A stretch of DNA of 64,000 bases from Crotophaga sulcirostris (GCA_013397455.1 VYZB01000097.1:575508-639507), one strand, 5' to 3'. Shown: positions 39,701-52,138, counted from the stretch's first letter. The notes: a model not told the origin generated them from the letters alone. Program-made: numbers and translations.

Positions 39701-40980
39701 ATCACAGAATAGTACAGGTTGTAATGAAGCTCTGGACATCATCTGGTCAAATCCTGCTACTAAAGTAAGCTCACCTAGAGCAGGTTGCACAGGAATATGT
39801 CCAGGCGGGTTTTGATTATCTCCAAAGAAGGAGATTTCACAACCTCTCCAGGCAGCCTGTTCCTAGTGATCTGTCACCTTCACATTGAAGAATTTTCTCC
39901 TCTTGTTTAGGTGAAACTTACTGTATTCCAGTTTATACCTGCTACGCTTTCTCTTGTTGCAGGGCACCACTGAAAAAAGTCTGGCCCAATATTCTTGACA
40001 CCCATCCTTTAGATATTGCTATGCATTGATAAGGTCCCCCCTCAGTCTTCTCTTTTACAGTGTAAACAGACCCAGGTGTCTCAGCCTTTCCTCTTAAATA
40101 AGATGTTGCAGTTCCCTAATAATCTTTGTGGTTTGCCACCGGACTGTCTCAGAAGTTCCATGTCTTTCTTGATCTGGGGAACCCAGAACTGGATACAGCT
40201 TTCCAGATGGGGCCTCGCTGGGGCGGAGTAGAGGAGGAGGATAACTTCCTTTGACCTGTCACCCCTACTCTTTATAACATATTCCAGGATACCATTGGCC
40301 TACTTGACCATGAGGGCACATTGCTGGCTCTTGGTTAATTTGTCCTCCAGGACCCCTAGGTCCTTCTCCGCAGAGCTGCTTACCAGCAAGCCAACCCCTA
40401 ATCAGTGCTGGTTCATTGGATTACTCCTCCTCAGGTGTAGGACTCTGCATTAGCCTTTGTTGAATTTCATTAGGGTCTTCTCCACCCAACTCTCCAGCCT
40501 GTCCAGGGCTCACTGAATGGCAACACAGCCTTCTGGTGTACCAGCCACTCCCCCCAGTTTTGTGTCATCAGCAATCTTGCTGAAGGTACGCTATGTTCCC
40601 TCATCCAGGTTGCTGATGAATATGTTGAACAAGACAGGGCATGGCACTGACTCCTGGGGAGCACCACTAGTGACAGGCCTTCGATTAAACTCTACACCAC
40701 TGATCACAACCCTCTGAGCTCTGCCATCCAAACAGTTCTCAGTCAACCTCACTGTCCACTCGTTTAACCCATGCTTCCTAAGCTTATCTGTGAGGATGTT
40801 GTGAGAGACAGTGTCAAAAGCCTTGCTGAAGCTGAGGTAGACAACATCCACTGCTCTCCCCTCATCTACCCAACCAGTTATGCCATCATAGAAGGCTATC
40901 AGATTGGTCAAGCATGATTTCCTCTTGGTGAATCCATGTTGACCACTACTGATAACCTTCCTGTATGTGTTTATGGTTCT
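39701..40980 (-). mobile_element. CR1 LINE, older 5'-truncated copy
   Basis: A CR1 of about 1.28 kb on the minus strand. Its 3' end at 39701 reads ATTCTGTGAT on that strand. It covers the 3' region and much of the ORF2 reverse transcriptase, and is more diverged than the copies at 1095-2655 and 43621-44787. It lacks their HNNRRQR landmark, so it belongs to a different, older subfamily. Its truncated 5' end at about 40980 lies next to the 5' end of an oppositely oriented CR1 fragment. Confidence 0.92.
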
Positions 40981-40983
40981 CAT
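40555..40983 (-). pseudogene. CR1 ORF2 reverse transcriptase remnant with stop codon
   Basis: Remains of a CR1 reverse transcriptase. One frame reads [19 protein letters not shown] (motif A region), then [16 protein letters not shown] (motif B region) and NLDEGT, where a stop falls at about 40588-40590. The same frame then continues with [11 protein letters not shown] (motif C; the ADD codons are at 40564-40572). In motif A the usual YLDF is YLSF, so the catalytic Asp is lost. In motif [11 protein letters not shown] has become [10 protein letters not shown]. The remnant is inactive on three counts. Confidence 0.88.
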
Positions 40984-40989
40984 GCTACG

Positions 40990-41127
40990 TGGTTGGATGG
41001 AGTTTTGAGCAGCCTGCTCTGGTGGGAAGTGGCCCTGCCCATGGCAGGGGGTTTGGAACTGGGTGATCTTTAATATCCCTTCCAGCCCAAACCATTCTAC
41101 GGTTCTATGATTCTATGATTCTATGAT
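40990..41127 (+). mobile_element. Short CR1 3' end, plus strand, head to head with its neighbour
   Basis: About 138 bp of CR1 3' end on the plus strand: 'ggttggatgg', 'cctgcccatggcaggg', 'gatctttaatatcccttcca', and a tail of four to five octamers at 41093-41127 (CATTCTAC, GGTTCTAT, GATTCTAT, GATTCTAT). It begins within ten bases of the 5' end of the minus-strand CR1 at 39701-40980. Both elements keep their own 3' tails at the outer ends, so they are two insertions and not one inverted copy. Confidence 0.93.
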
Positions 41128-43620
41128 CTGAGCCATATCTCACAAATTCTCTGTTATTGTAAGAATTAAGGAACTGGTGGAATTTTTAACCTTCTTACTC
41201 ATACTTTGGGGGTTTGGTCTGTGCTTTTTGTACAGCAACAGAGTGCTCTGCAATGAGATGAATAGTGCTTGGTGGTGGATCTTCAGGTTGCTATATTTTT
41301 TCATTCCCTCAAAACCAAAAGCCTGTAACAGCTGTGAGATAAGTTTTGCAGTCCAGATGATACCCCTAAATGTTATTTTATTTCTTCCAAGTGGAGTTAT
41401 TACTTTTAAATGATTAACCTGTGCTCAGCTACTTCATCTACTGTGCTTCTCTTGACAATTTTTTCTCTTGTTTGCATCACATTGTTTTGTTTATGTACTG
41501 TTTGATATTTTATAAAACCTAGAATGATCCTAGACATAAAGTCCTTTCATCTCCCAAGATTTCTAAAGATACCTAAGGATGGTAGGTGTCTAAAGTTTTC
41601 ATCAATATTAGTTTAACTTCATAATCCTAATAGAAATGATTCAGCATGGTTCATTAGTCCATAAAGGTAACTACCACACCACTCGTTAGAACAAGAAGAT
41701 TAGGACTTTTAGTAGCTCAGATTAGATCATAGGAAGACAGAGTGAAGAGTTGTTGCAATGAGGCAACAAATAATCATTTGTATTCAAATGCTCTCACTTC
41801 TGGTGGCCTGATTTGTTCCAACTCCCTGCATCAGAAAGGAAAGCACTGTGTTCTGCAAATGTGCTGAATAATGAATTCTCCCTAAAAACCTGGTGTAACA
41901 GACAAATAAACACTTTAGCCATGGGAAGGCAGCAGCAGAAAGGTGTTGAGACTTGCCTAAAGCCACACAGGGTGTTAGTGTCAGAGACCAGATTTGGATA
42001 TTATAAGTCACTCATCAGTAATCTCACTTGACTTGGTATCTGGGAGTTACTCCCAAAGAAACTTGGCAAGCTTTACCAGTGCTCCTACCACTGACACTGA
42101 GGCAGGATCTGAAGACATATAAATATAGGATTAAGATTCTGCCACAGCTTCCTTGCCTCATAGAATGTATGTGAAGACAAAAAGAATCTGGCAGAAAGAT
42201 GCAAAAAGTTCAGGTAGAAACTGCAACATACATTTTGTGAGTCTGTGAAGTAAGTTGTGATGGGTGGGGAGTACAATTTTCTGAAAAATCACCGCAAGCA
42301 GGGAGGTGGCCCTGCAATATGTTACTGCCACCGCCCAGTTGTTTTGCTTCATTGTTTTTTTGTCAGAAAATGGATCTCCAGGATCTATCAGAAGAAGGTA
42401 AAGTTTGTCAAATATCAGTCACTCCTACTTTCTTTTAAACAGGATCCAGAAACTTACTGGTCTAATAAGTTCCCTGGAGCTAGATAATGGCCATAATATC
42501 AGACTTACCAATACAGTTCCTGTCTCTTTTACCACTCCTGTATTTTGGACATTTATGTCCCAGTTACCCTTCAGAAAGATCCAGTGAGCTAGGCTTGCTG
42601 AACTGGTTACTCAGATAATTCCCTCTAATGCTAGTTCACTAGGCAAATCTGTTTTTTCTAGTTACTTTCTTTAAGGATTTTGTGCCAGATAAAATAATGA
42701 AGGTTTCTTAAACGGAGGATGATAACCGTGTACCTTCATACAGATACACCACACCATTCCTAGAATCTCTGATGAGAGTTATGAACACAGTGTAGGCGGA
42801 TAAAGAAAAACTTTAAGAGTATTTCTGCACTTCTTTTTAATTCTTAAAACTTCTTACAGTCTGTCAATTTTGATCAGTATCTTGAAGGTAGAAGGCAAAA
42901 TTCCCTTTTCTGTTCACTCTCCAGCACTTGGTAACATTTCAGTACTTGTGGCTGAAGAACATATGCCAGTTTTAAAGCCTGTTGCAATGTCATTTTTCTT
43001 CCCACACTGCAGCAGTTTGATTTCCTTCACTCCCTCTGTGGATGAGTGGGCAAGGATGGACAGCAATAGATAGTATAACAAGTGGCAGTACCCATTGTCA
43101 TATCAACATTACTTGAGGTTCATGGGGGACCATTCTAGACACAAAACTTTGAGACCTACCTGTTCCATGTTGCTCAATAAATGGTTTAATTCATAGTAAT
43201 TGCAACGTCTACAGCAATCTTCCCTAACCAAAGTGGAATTCATAATTAGACACAGACGTAATCCCCCAGCTACACAATTTCTACAAAAGCACTATTTAAA
43301 ACTAATGGGTCAAAGCTGTTCTCAGTGTAAATCCACTGAAACTGATGATGTGAATCAGTTTGAAATTCATTAAGTGGTACCTAGGCCCTTTCCACCTATG
43401 AGTATCAAAGCCTGTGGTGTGGTACAGCAAGTGGGAAATCGAAGCAGCAATGAGAGTGCAAGAGCAGAAAGTCTAGATGAGGAAAATCTAACCTTGATCA
43501 GCATTTTTCCTACTGGTCCATGGGAGTTTGTTACACAAATATTACACATATATATTATAATTGCATATGCATTGCATAAATATTTGGAAGAATTTTTGCT
43601 TCATTTCAAAGGTTTCCAAA
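41128..43620. other. Gene-free stretch, nothing clearly recognised
   Basis: Unique-looking AT-rich DNA. A weak resemblance to the ancient palindromic repeats occurs at about 43300-43350 ('ctcagtgtaaatccactgaa'), too short to call. The ORFs lack motifs. Confidence 0.5.
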
Positions 43621-44787
43621 ATACAAACCAGGTGATCAGGCCCAGTTAACATGCGTTTATGTAAGGCAAATCCTGCCAAATTTACCTGATCTTCTATGGC
43701 AAGGTTATCCACTTAATGGACTAGGGAAAAGCTCTGGATATAGTGTACCTGGACTTTAATAAATCCTTTGACTCTGTTTCTCACAGTATTCTGCTTGAGA
43801 AACTGGCTACCATTGGCTTGGACAGGCACACCCTCTGCTGGGTAAAAATCTGGTTGGATGGCTGGGCCCATATGGTGGTGATAAATGGAGTTAAATCCAG
43901 TTGAAAACTGATCCCAAGTGGTGTTCCCCAGGGTTCAGTGTTGGATCCAGTCCTGTTCCATATCTTTATTGATCATCTGGACAAGTGGATTGAGTGCACC
44001 CTTAGTAAGTTTGCAGATGACATTAAGCTGGGTGGCAGTGTCAATCTGCTTGAGGGTAAGGAGGGTGTGCAGAGGGATCAGAACAGGCTGGATCGATGGG
44101 CTGTGACAAACAGTATGAGATTCAACAAGGCCAAGTGCCAAGTCCTGCACTTGGGACACAACAACCGCAGGCAGCGTTAAAGACTTGGGGGAGAATGACT
44201 GGAGAACTGCCTGGAAGAGAAGGACCTCGGGGTGTTGGTTGACAACTGGCTGAATATGAGCCAGCAGTGTGCCCAGGTGGCCAAGAAGGCCAGTGGCATC
44301 TTGGCCTGTATCAGAAACAGCGTGGCCAGTAGGAGCAGGGAAGGGATTGTGCCCCTGTACTCAGCACTGGTGAGGCCATACCTCGAGTTCTGGACCTCTC
44401 ACTAGAAGAAGGACATTGAGGTGCTGGAACGCATCCAGAAAAGGGCAATGAAGCTGGTGAAGGGGCTGGAGAACAAACCTTATGAGAGGTTGCTGAGGGA
44501 ACTGGTGATGTTTATCCTGGAGAAAGGAGACTGAGGGGAGACCTCATCACTGTCTACAACTGCCTGAAAGGAGGTTGTAGCAAGATGAGTCTTGGTCTCT
44601 TCTCTCAAGGGACAGGGTATAGAACAAGAGGAAATGTCGCTAAGTTGCACCAGAGGAGGTTCCAGATTAGACATCAGGAAAAAATTCTTCACTGCAGGGG
44701 TTATCAGGCACTGAAACAGGCTGGACGAGTATGGTTGGACTCAATGATCTGAAAGGTCTTTTCCAACTAAGCAATTCTACGATTCTT
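43621..44787 (+). mobile_element. CR1 LINE, 5'-truncated, internal 3' deletion
   Basis: A CR1 of about 1.17 kb on the plus strand, same subfamily as 1095-2655 (shared [10 protein letters not shown]; alignable throughout, roughly 85% identical by eye in the reverse transcriptase part). It begins within the reverse transcriptase near 'caggtgatcaggcccagt' and ends at 44771-44787 in a decayed octamer tail (GCAATTCTACGATTCT). Around 44705-44730 a stretch of the usual 3' region is missing: the text jumps from the HW(N/Q)-type segment to the terminal 'tggttggactcaatgatct', a deletion of very roughly 80-100 bases. Confidence 0.95.
43746..44700 (+). pseudogene. CR1 ORF2 reverse transcriptase remnant with stop codons
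   Basis: All three core motifs lie in one frame: YLDFNKSFDSVSHSILLEKL starting at 43746 (motif A, catalytic Asp kept), [14 protein letters not shown] (motif B) and [10 protein letters not shown] (motif C; FADD at 44010-44021). A TGA at 43902-43904 replaces a Trp codon seen in the sister copy (SSWRLV), and a TAA at 44178-44180 follows NNRRQR, where the sister has Tyr. Downstream pieces ([29 protein letters not shown]) are still readable. The catalytic residues survive but the stops prevent a full protein. Confidence 0.9.
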
Positions 44788-47479
44788 TATTGTTACAGTA
44801 CACTTTGTGTTGAATGAACTAGGGCCTCGACTCAAACAAACATGAGTAGCTGTGTGTAGTTCTACCGTGAGGTTGATCATTTCCTAGAAGATTTGTGAAG
44901 GCAGTAGAGTTTTTTTTTTTATTTATTCTACAGTCAAACACCAAGCAAAGCTGAGTCCTGGATGGAATCCCTCCAAGTAGAAATGGGAAATCGTGCCTTT
45001 GAGCCAAATGTAACTTTACTTCAGTGCATTTAAAACCCACACATAGGTTCGTGTTTTACTTGGGACACCTCTTTTCTGTAGAAATGGAAGAGAAGTCCCA
45101 AGTCTACACACTCCAGAGCATTGCTGCTTTACAACTTCCATTAGTTTTTAGCTTTGACTTCAGTCTTCAAGGTTGATACATACAGCATCATGAACTGTTT
45201 CCTATGGGTATTTGAAAGTGGAATAATTAACTGTGTAGGTGGATTGGTAGGACTTGAGAAAACAGGGAAGGAGAAGAAGAAAAACAGCCCAGTACACTTG
45301 CTTTGGAGACATAACATGGCTATAAACCACTCAGTTTCCAGTGAATGACTATCTCTGCCAAGTGTCTACTTAAATGTTTAGTCTCATAATCTAAGCCTAC
45401 TTTGAAAAGAGTTTGCCATTAAGAAAACTTTCTATCATCCTTATTATCCTTATACATATATCCTTAACAGCCTTATTCCTTTTAGTCTTCTATTTTGCTG
45501 CTCTAATCAAAGTTGTTTTTCATTTAAACATGGTAAACATAACAAGTCCTTTCATGAAACAGAGGTCAAGTGCACTCTTCATTTTATTTAGTACATATTT
45601 CTTCACTTCATCTGAAAGAATAATAGCATAAACCACAAACTGAAACCAAACATCATCAAACACAGAAAACAAAAGGGTTCTTATGGAGTTGGAGCGCTGG
45701 AAGAAGAAACCCCATTTTATTTCCCAAACCATTCAGAAAGGGCATATCTGATCTTCTCATTTCATTCTTTGGTGCATGATATTTCAGTCATCCATGCTGG
45801 GTTTAATTCTGTGTGGTTTTACCAGCAAACCTAGGGGCTGTTCCTGATTGTATTGCTTACCTACTGTGTGACATGGATTAAAGCACACATCCTTGTGGTT
45901 CCTAAAGACACTTGAATTTAAAATGGATGCAGAGGTGTATTTAAGAGTACAACTTGATGCTAAAAGGCTTACATATTAACAATCTCTTTCTACTCATACT
46001 ACCTAAATGGGAGATGGAGTGAATCCATTTTGTCTCAACTGCAATTTTTTGGGTTTGTTGAAAATGCAAGGTGTGCTCTGGGATTGTCCAATGCAAGTTA
46101 TTCTGCATCCATCCTTAAATTTTAGAACAAGAGCTGCAGGGACTATGAGCACCACTTTTGTGTATTCTCCATCAGAGGAGTCCCCACTCCTACGGCACAT
46201 GGAAGGTCGAAGGAACCCTCACTACACCAGGATTCTTACAGTATCACAGTTGCTCTAAGATATTCTTCTCACCCTTTCTTGCTTCCTCTATCTTAAGTAC
46301 CTGAGTTCAGACTTGCGCTTTGATTAAGGATGTTATTGGGAGTTACTTTGCCTTAACCTTCCTTAATTCCAGACTATCAGTATCATTTTTAGGTGTCTCT
46401 TCAATATTTCTACCTCCAGACTCATCATGTCACACTTCCATCATTTCTTTTAAACAATAAATATAATAAAAAGTACAAAGCCCAGGAGAGGAAAATAAAG
46501 AGAAATCCACCCTTCCATAATAATTCCTCTTTTCTAGTTTCATGTCTTGTAAGAACTCTCTCATGTCTATATTCTGTGTTCTGCCTTGTGTTTTGTTCTC
46601 TCTACATGTAAATATGGCATATTTATTTATTTGAATTTTGTTGTGCTAGTAATTTTGGTAAAACTTTCAAAATCTTTAATCTTTATCCTTTTACAGCCCC
46701 TAGTTCTGTGATGTCCTTTGTAAATATCTTTGCAGGAAGGACTGCAGGACTACACTGTTCTCTTACATCACAAGCCTCTAGCAGATATAGCCACTCTATA
46801 ACTCAATTAAATACAGAAACAAGAGGGAATAGTTTTTACTTTCATAACTAACTGTTCATTACTATGGTTTACCTTGTTTGCTATTCTATAGTTGTAATTT
46901 GTGATGACTTATATGCATTCCTATACTTTACATATTCAAAACAGGGATATTTATGAGTTCCTACCATTTTGTACTTTTTACTAAAAAGACATCAGTTTAT
47001 AAACTTCCATGTCTCAAATACCTTAATACCTAAAATACCTTCATTAAAAACAAATACACAATTATGCTTTTAAACAAAAATGTATCTTTAAAAATAGAAG
47101 CATTTTAATTATCCAGTACATTCCTCTATAATTAGCCCTAGAGGCAATGGGAACATTAAAAGGAAGATGTTAAATCTAAGTCAATTTTAGTAATTTGCTG
47201 GGTAAACGTGTATGTTGTATCCACAGAAACAAGAATAATTCAAACTTTTTGAATTAATGATGAGGTAGAATTATTCAGCATCATCAGAGTCATAACTGCA
47301 AACCATTTCTACGTCATTGCTCAGGTACTGTTGGGTGTTCACCATGGGAGGAGGGAACTTTATGTTTCTCTTGGAGGGGTAAGTTTAAAGAAAAAAGAAA
47401 GGTGCATCTGGATAAGCCACAGTGGAGAGATACTATAGAGCATCAGGGATAGCAAATCTTTCAATGAAGAAATAGCAGA
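44788..47479. other. Gene-free stretch, nothing recognised
   Basis: AT-rich unique-looking DNA with short chance ORFs. No repeat family was identified. Confidence 0.5.
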
Positions 47480-47765
47480 CAAAGGTTATAGGTCCATTCT
47501 TTCCAAGAGAAAACAAAGGAGGTAAAGGATGGAGATCCATGAGACAGCAAAGATACGAGGATTGTCAGTGTGTTAGAAATCACAGAAGCATCTGACTACG
47601 GTCATGTAGTAATTAGGGCTTCTCCACCTAAAAAGGTGCAACTGAAGTGCATCTACACTAATGCATCTAGTATGGGTGACAAACAGGAGGATCTGGAAGC
47701 CACTGTGCAGTGGTAAAACTATGATAGAGTTGTCATCACAAAACATGCAGGATTATAGTAACAGA
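47480..47765 (+). mobile_element. CR1 LINE 5'-region fragment (ORF2 start)
   Basis: This plus-strand piece matches the start of CR1 ORF2 and the sequence just before it. From 47642 the frame reads LKCIYTNASSMGDKQEDLEA, the N-terminal part of the endonuclease domain, then TVQW, a stop at 47714-47716, and NYDRVVIT, which fits the NYD(L/V)(V/I)AITE block. Upstream, 'atcacagaagcatctgac', 'gtcatgt', 'attagggcttct' and 'aaaaggtgcaactgaag' fit the recalled CR1 sequence before the domain. The match fades beyond about 47765. CR1 copies are almost always truncated at this end, so a 5' piece without its 3' end is unusual and implies later loss of the rest by deletion. Confidence 0.75.
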
Positions 47766-50700
47766 GGCATTTAGAATTGAATTTAGGAGAGGGGAAAGGT
47801 ATGCTTTTATGAATTTGATTTCAATGGGACAAGTTCATGTCCAGTGTTATAATGGATTCAAAGTAGTACTTGCATACCCTCATATTTCAGTGTTACCAAA
47901 TCCCCATAGAACTTTTCCTACAACACAGAGCTGATAAAAAGAGCTAAATATGGTTGGAATGTAACAGATGAGAAGAGTTGTTTTTAAAGGCTGTTTGCTA
48001 TAGGTTAAGTGACAGAACAGCAGTTTTTCATTTATTCCTTTGTAGATCTGCAGTGAAGACTTCCAGGGAAGGATATAGATTTAGTCACAAACAGATGAAG
48101 TATTTGGGATGACTTGGTCTGATGATATTTTACATGATTTTTTTTTTAAATGGAGGAGTTTATTCCAGATCTTTATCCAAACATTTATTTGTTTAAGCAG
48201 TTTCCACAGTAATTGGCTGTTGCGAACACCCAGAGTCTTATAGGGCTGGCATAATGGACTTGCTCTTAATTTATAAAATAAATCACAACTTAGATATCAC
48301 TTTGCAGTTCCATGTAGGGAACTGATATCCAGCTGGAGAATGTTAACAATATGGTAGGGTTGTTTTGTTTTTTCTTCCATGCAGTGGTGATGAAATTTGT
48401 TTTCAAGGTTGACCAGAAGACCAAGACAACATAATAGTATCAAGACTGATTAGCACAAGCCAATACTTTGGGTCGTTACTTTTTCCAGTGTGGAAAATGG
48501 TTTTCAGTGAACTGGGCAGCACAGAACTCTCTAAATTACATGAACACATGCACAGATGCCACATTGTTGGAAATCTTTCCTTTGTAAGGTTAGTTCCTGC
48601 TGTTAATCTCCTGAAGATGTATGAGCATCTTCCCCAAAACTGGCAACAGGCACCAGCTAGAGCTGCTTGGAAGACAAGATTTTCCAAATTTATTAACATC
48701 TTAGAAGCTTCAGCATTTGTTTTATACTGCTGTTTTTGGAAGAAAAAGCACTTTGGAATAACAATTGCACTGGAATAAAATCCTTCCCTCTTAAGAAAGA
48801 TAAGAAAGACAAGCCCTACCATTGGAATATATATCAAGGGACAGATAGCACAGCAGTGCTGTTGAGTGTGACTGAGGTTCAGACCCCTGCTTTGTCTCCT
48901 TTGGCCATCTGGATGACTGCCATGGCCTCTGGGCTACAATATCATCCTGTTGTCCTCATTAGTAGACGTTAAATCATTTAATACTAGCAAAACCAATGCC
49001 AACCAAAACAAACAGCCTTTGTTGCAGTAGTAATTCCCAAGCCTACTGAAATACCTCCACAACCACAATAATTAGTAGCTGCTCACTCACAGCAAAACCA
49101 CAGAATCCACAAACCCTACATTTGTGCAAGTAAAATCAGACAAACTTTATACAATGCACTGACAGCTAGTTAAAAAACGAAACAGCTCTCTTCCACCAGG
49201 ATGAACTTTCCAACAGCAGATAAGAGATATGAATATCAGTTGTTGACAGAACATTTTTCACTAAATAATAGTCCTGTTTCTGAGCTGACAAATGATTTTG
49301 CAGGGAAGCACATCTTTACAATGTGCATCTGGGAAACTGACATGTGTTGTTCTACGAGTACTAAAACACACTGACCTGATACAGATACTAGTTTTATAGC
49401 TCATTACAATCTTGTTGTCCTCATACTGATCCCTCTCTTATGTCACATACATAGTAAAATAATATTCGCCTCCAAAAAATTTAGCGACTCTTATTCATCT
49501 CAATTCATCCAAATTATCAGTCTAAATGGAATAATTTAAGACCTTTTAAAACCTGTATTTAACTTTAAGTTCCATGCTCTGACAGACTCAGTTGTATAAT
49601 TTTTTTTTTTCAGTAGCTTGTTTTTTTTTCCAGCTATGCCTGTTGGACTAAGACGGTACCATGTTTTCCTATTATACTTGTTTCTGTTTCTCCTTTGCAA
49701 CATTCTTCTCATTAAGCTACATTCTTCATTTCAATTTAGGATAGTTGGCAACAAAGGTGAAATCTTGTGTTTGAAGCAGATTATACTGTATCACCTCCTT
49801 CAAAGGGCCTTGCAAAGCTTTTCCATCACTATTATTAGTTTCTGTCATGTTTAAGATACCAGAAAATGCCACGTAACCTGTCTTCTATGTAATCCTTATG
49901 TACTTTACTAACGAAAACTGTCCAAAAAATCAAATTAAAGCCATGTGTCCTTTCTATTGCTGCTTCAAAGATCATGTTCTCAGTTGTTTCTACTCCCCTC
50001 ACCGCATGTGACATTCTATTGCTTGGAAGGCACCCAGTCAACACACTATTTTGACTATTTTGACTATTTTTTACAGAGACAACCAGATACCTGCAAAACA
50101 GACTGGAAATAGTAAGTCTGTGGATTTGAGTCGAATGAGAAGGGATGCACCAGAAAAGACTGGCATAAAGAATGCAAACATGTAATTTTGTTTATTATGG
50201 TCTATAATTCAGGAGCAGAGTGAAAGCAGTAGAACTGAAAATCAATAAATTTAAAACCAATATATGGAAGGGGTATTTCAGCCAAAGTCCAATTGAGCTA
50301 ACCTCTACCTGTATCTACTTTTCACAGCTAAAAATAGTAAAAACCTGTAACATAATACTACATTCTTTTCATTTTAGAAAGTATAACGGAATAAAGTCCA
50401 GAAGCAACTATCTTGAGTAAAAGTGTATCAGACTTATAAAGCTACTTTAAAGTTTACTAAAGCTTACTAGGCCAGTTATAAATAAGAATTGCTTAATTTT
50501 TAAAATAATGAGTACACATTCAAAAATATGTATTACACAGTTTATAGTTACTATGAAGGGAGAACTCTAAATCTAATATAAACTTTAAAGTCACTTGTTT
50601 CTGGACATAAAATGTTCAGAATTATGAACAGTCAGGAAAATAATCAGTCAAGATACTGATAGACTTCATGCACTTATGTGCATGTAAGTCATAATAATGT

Positions 50701-50804
50701 GTGTGAGGGAACAGAGAATTAGGCCCCATTCACTTTAAAAGTATTTTAAAAGATTAAAAATTCTGACTTTAAACGATGGTAAAAGAATCACACACTCTCT
50801 AGTG
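47766..50804. other. Gene-free stretch, nothing recognised
   Basis: Unique-looking DNA. Overlapping ORFs on opposite strands at 48403-48837 show no recognisable motif. A small 9-bp repeat (ctattttga, nearly three units) sits at 50046-50069. Confidence 0.5.
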
Positions 50805-51480
50805 TAACTGAGATAAAAAAGTATGTTGCCATAGACTTTTAAGTGGTCATCCAGTCCACTCTAATAGTCTGGGAAGGGTTACATATAAGCAAACTTCAGG
50901 CTCATAACTCACCTGGCAAATGTTTGTCTAAATTGCTCTTTAAATCTCCACTGAAAGACTTCACATCTTCCTGAAGCAAGCTAATCCAGCATTTCACTAT
51001 TGTGCCATTAAAAAGTTTTTTTTTGCTAATGCCCACCCAAATTCTGTGGCGGCAATTCAAACACATCATGTCTTGTCCTGCTCATAGTGGCTGTTATCAT
51101 GTCTCTCCACATTCTTCCCTTCCCTAGACTAAACAAACCCAACTCTTTCTATCTTTTCTCTCAAGTCATACTTTCTGGACCTCTAATAATTCTTGTTTTT
51201 CACCTCTAGATTCTTGCCAACTGGTATGGACATTTCTCAAACTGTTATCTGTCCTTGGCTGGACACAATATCCCAGACAAAGTTTTATTCTTGAGGCGAA
51301 GAAGTACTACTTCCCATACCTTATATAGCACACTGTCATTTAGACAGTTGGTAATAGAATTTCTTTTTTGCAGCAAAATAAATCTGTTGACTCACACTGA
51401 AACTCCCTTTTGTAGGTCTACCACCTATTCAGTTGTTCCACACTTTGTATTTGTCCCCTTGACTGTTCCTATCAAAGTAT
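50805..51480 (-). mobile_element. Ancient CR1/L3-like LINE fragment
   Basis: Read on the plus strand, the landmarks 'ccctagactaaacaaaccca', 'ctttctatcttttctctcaa', 'ctttctggacctctaata', 'ggctggacacaatatccca' and 'actcccttttgtaggtcta' follow, in order, the antisense of the C-terminal coding part of CR1-clade LINEs (compare 'ccagactaaacagccccagc' in the young copies here). It is too decayed to read as protein. It is of the same broad age as 25205-25350 and distinct from the bird-specific copies. Confidence 0.55.
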
Positions 51481-52095
51481 AGACTTATTTTCCCTCATAT
51501 TTTTTCTTCTGATTGAGACATTTCTTTGAACTCTTAAATTAAAAAAAAAGGAATAATTTCTGATTTCAAAAGATGAGATGCTCCAATTCAAAACAGGAAT
51601 TGTACACAGATTTATAAAGATGGAAAGAGAGGGAAGAAAAACTTGACATATAAAATTAGATGCAATTTCAGTACTCCACAGTGATCATTAATGCAGTCTC
51701 TAACCTCTTATTATAAATGGTGACCTCTGGTACAAATAACTTTACACTGATAACATTTGAATTTTGACTTAATAAAAAGAATCAATAAATTCTTACTTAT
51801 TGTACGTAAATAAATAAAAAAACCCTTTAAGCAAATGAAAAAATAGAAGGATTTTGGAGGAAGGTGAATGGATGTGTGCAATTTCCAATCTTGTCTAGAA
51901 AATTCATCAAAAAGACTGCATTTTCTTCACTTCCTGTTAAGTTTTTAGAGTAGAAGTTTTCATTTTCTTCAAATGAAAGAATGAGAAAAAGTCCGGATCT
52001 ATAAAGAAATACCTGAGTCACAGGTCATCTTCTTTCCTAGGAATGTGAAATGTTCAATGATCAGGAGAATGCATGAAGTCTGATTTCCTGGGGCT

Positions 52096-52138
52096 CCAGA
52101 TTTTGTGATTGGTCTTTTTTCTGAATCACAAAATCTGG
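52096..52138. repeat. Perfect 15-bp inverted repeat, 13-base loop
   Basis: The arms ccagattttgtgatt (52096-52110) and aatcacaaaatctgg (52124-52138) are exact reverse complements around a loop containing T6. A 15-bp perfect stem this close together is unlikely by chance in 64 kb. It is much shorter than a typical microRNA precursor, and no repeat family was recognised around it. Confidence 0.85.

Noticed and set aside
39701..41127. A single CR1 with a 5' inversion (twin priming)
   Set aside because: The inverted part has its own 3' tail at 39701 and is more diverged, so it is a separate insertion.
48403..48837. 144-codon minus-strand ORF overlapping a 96-codon plus-strand ORF
   Set aside because: Neither shows a family motif, and overlapping ORFs on both strands are typical of chance.
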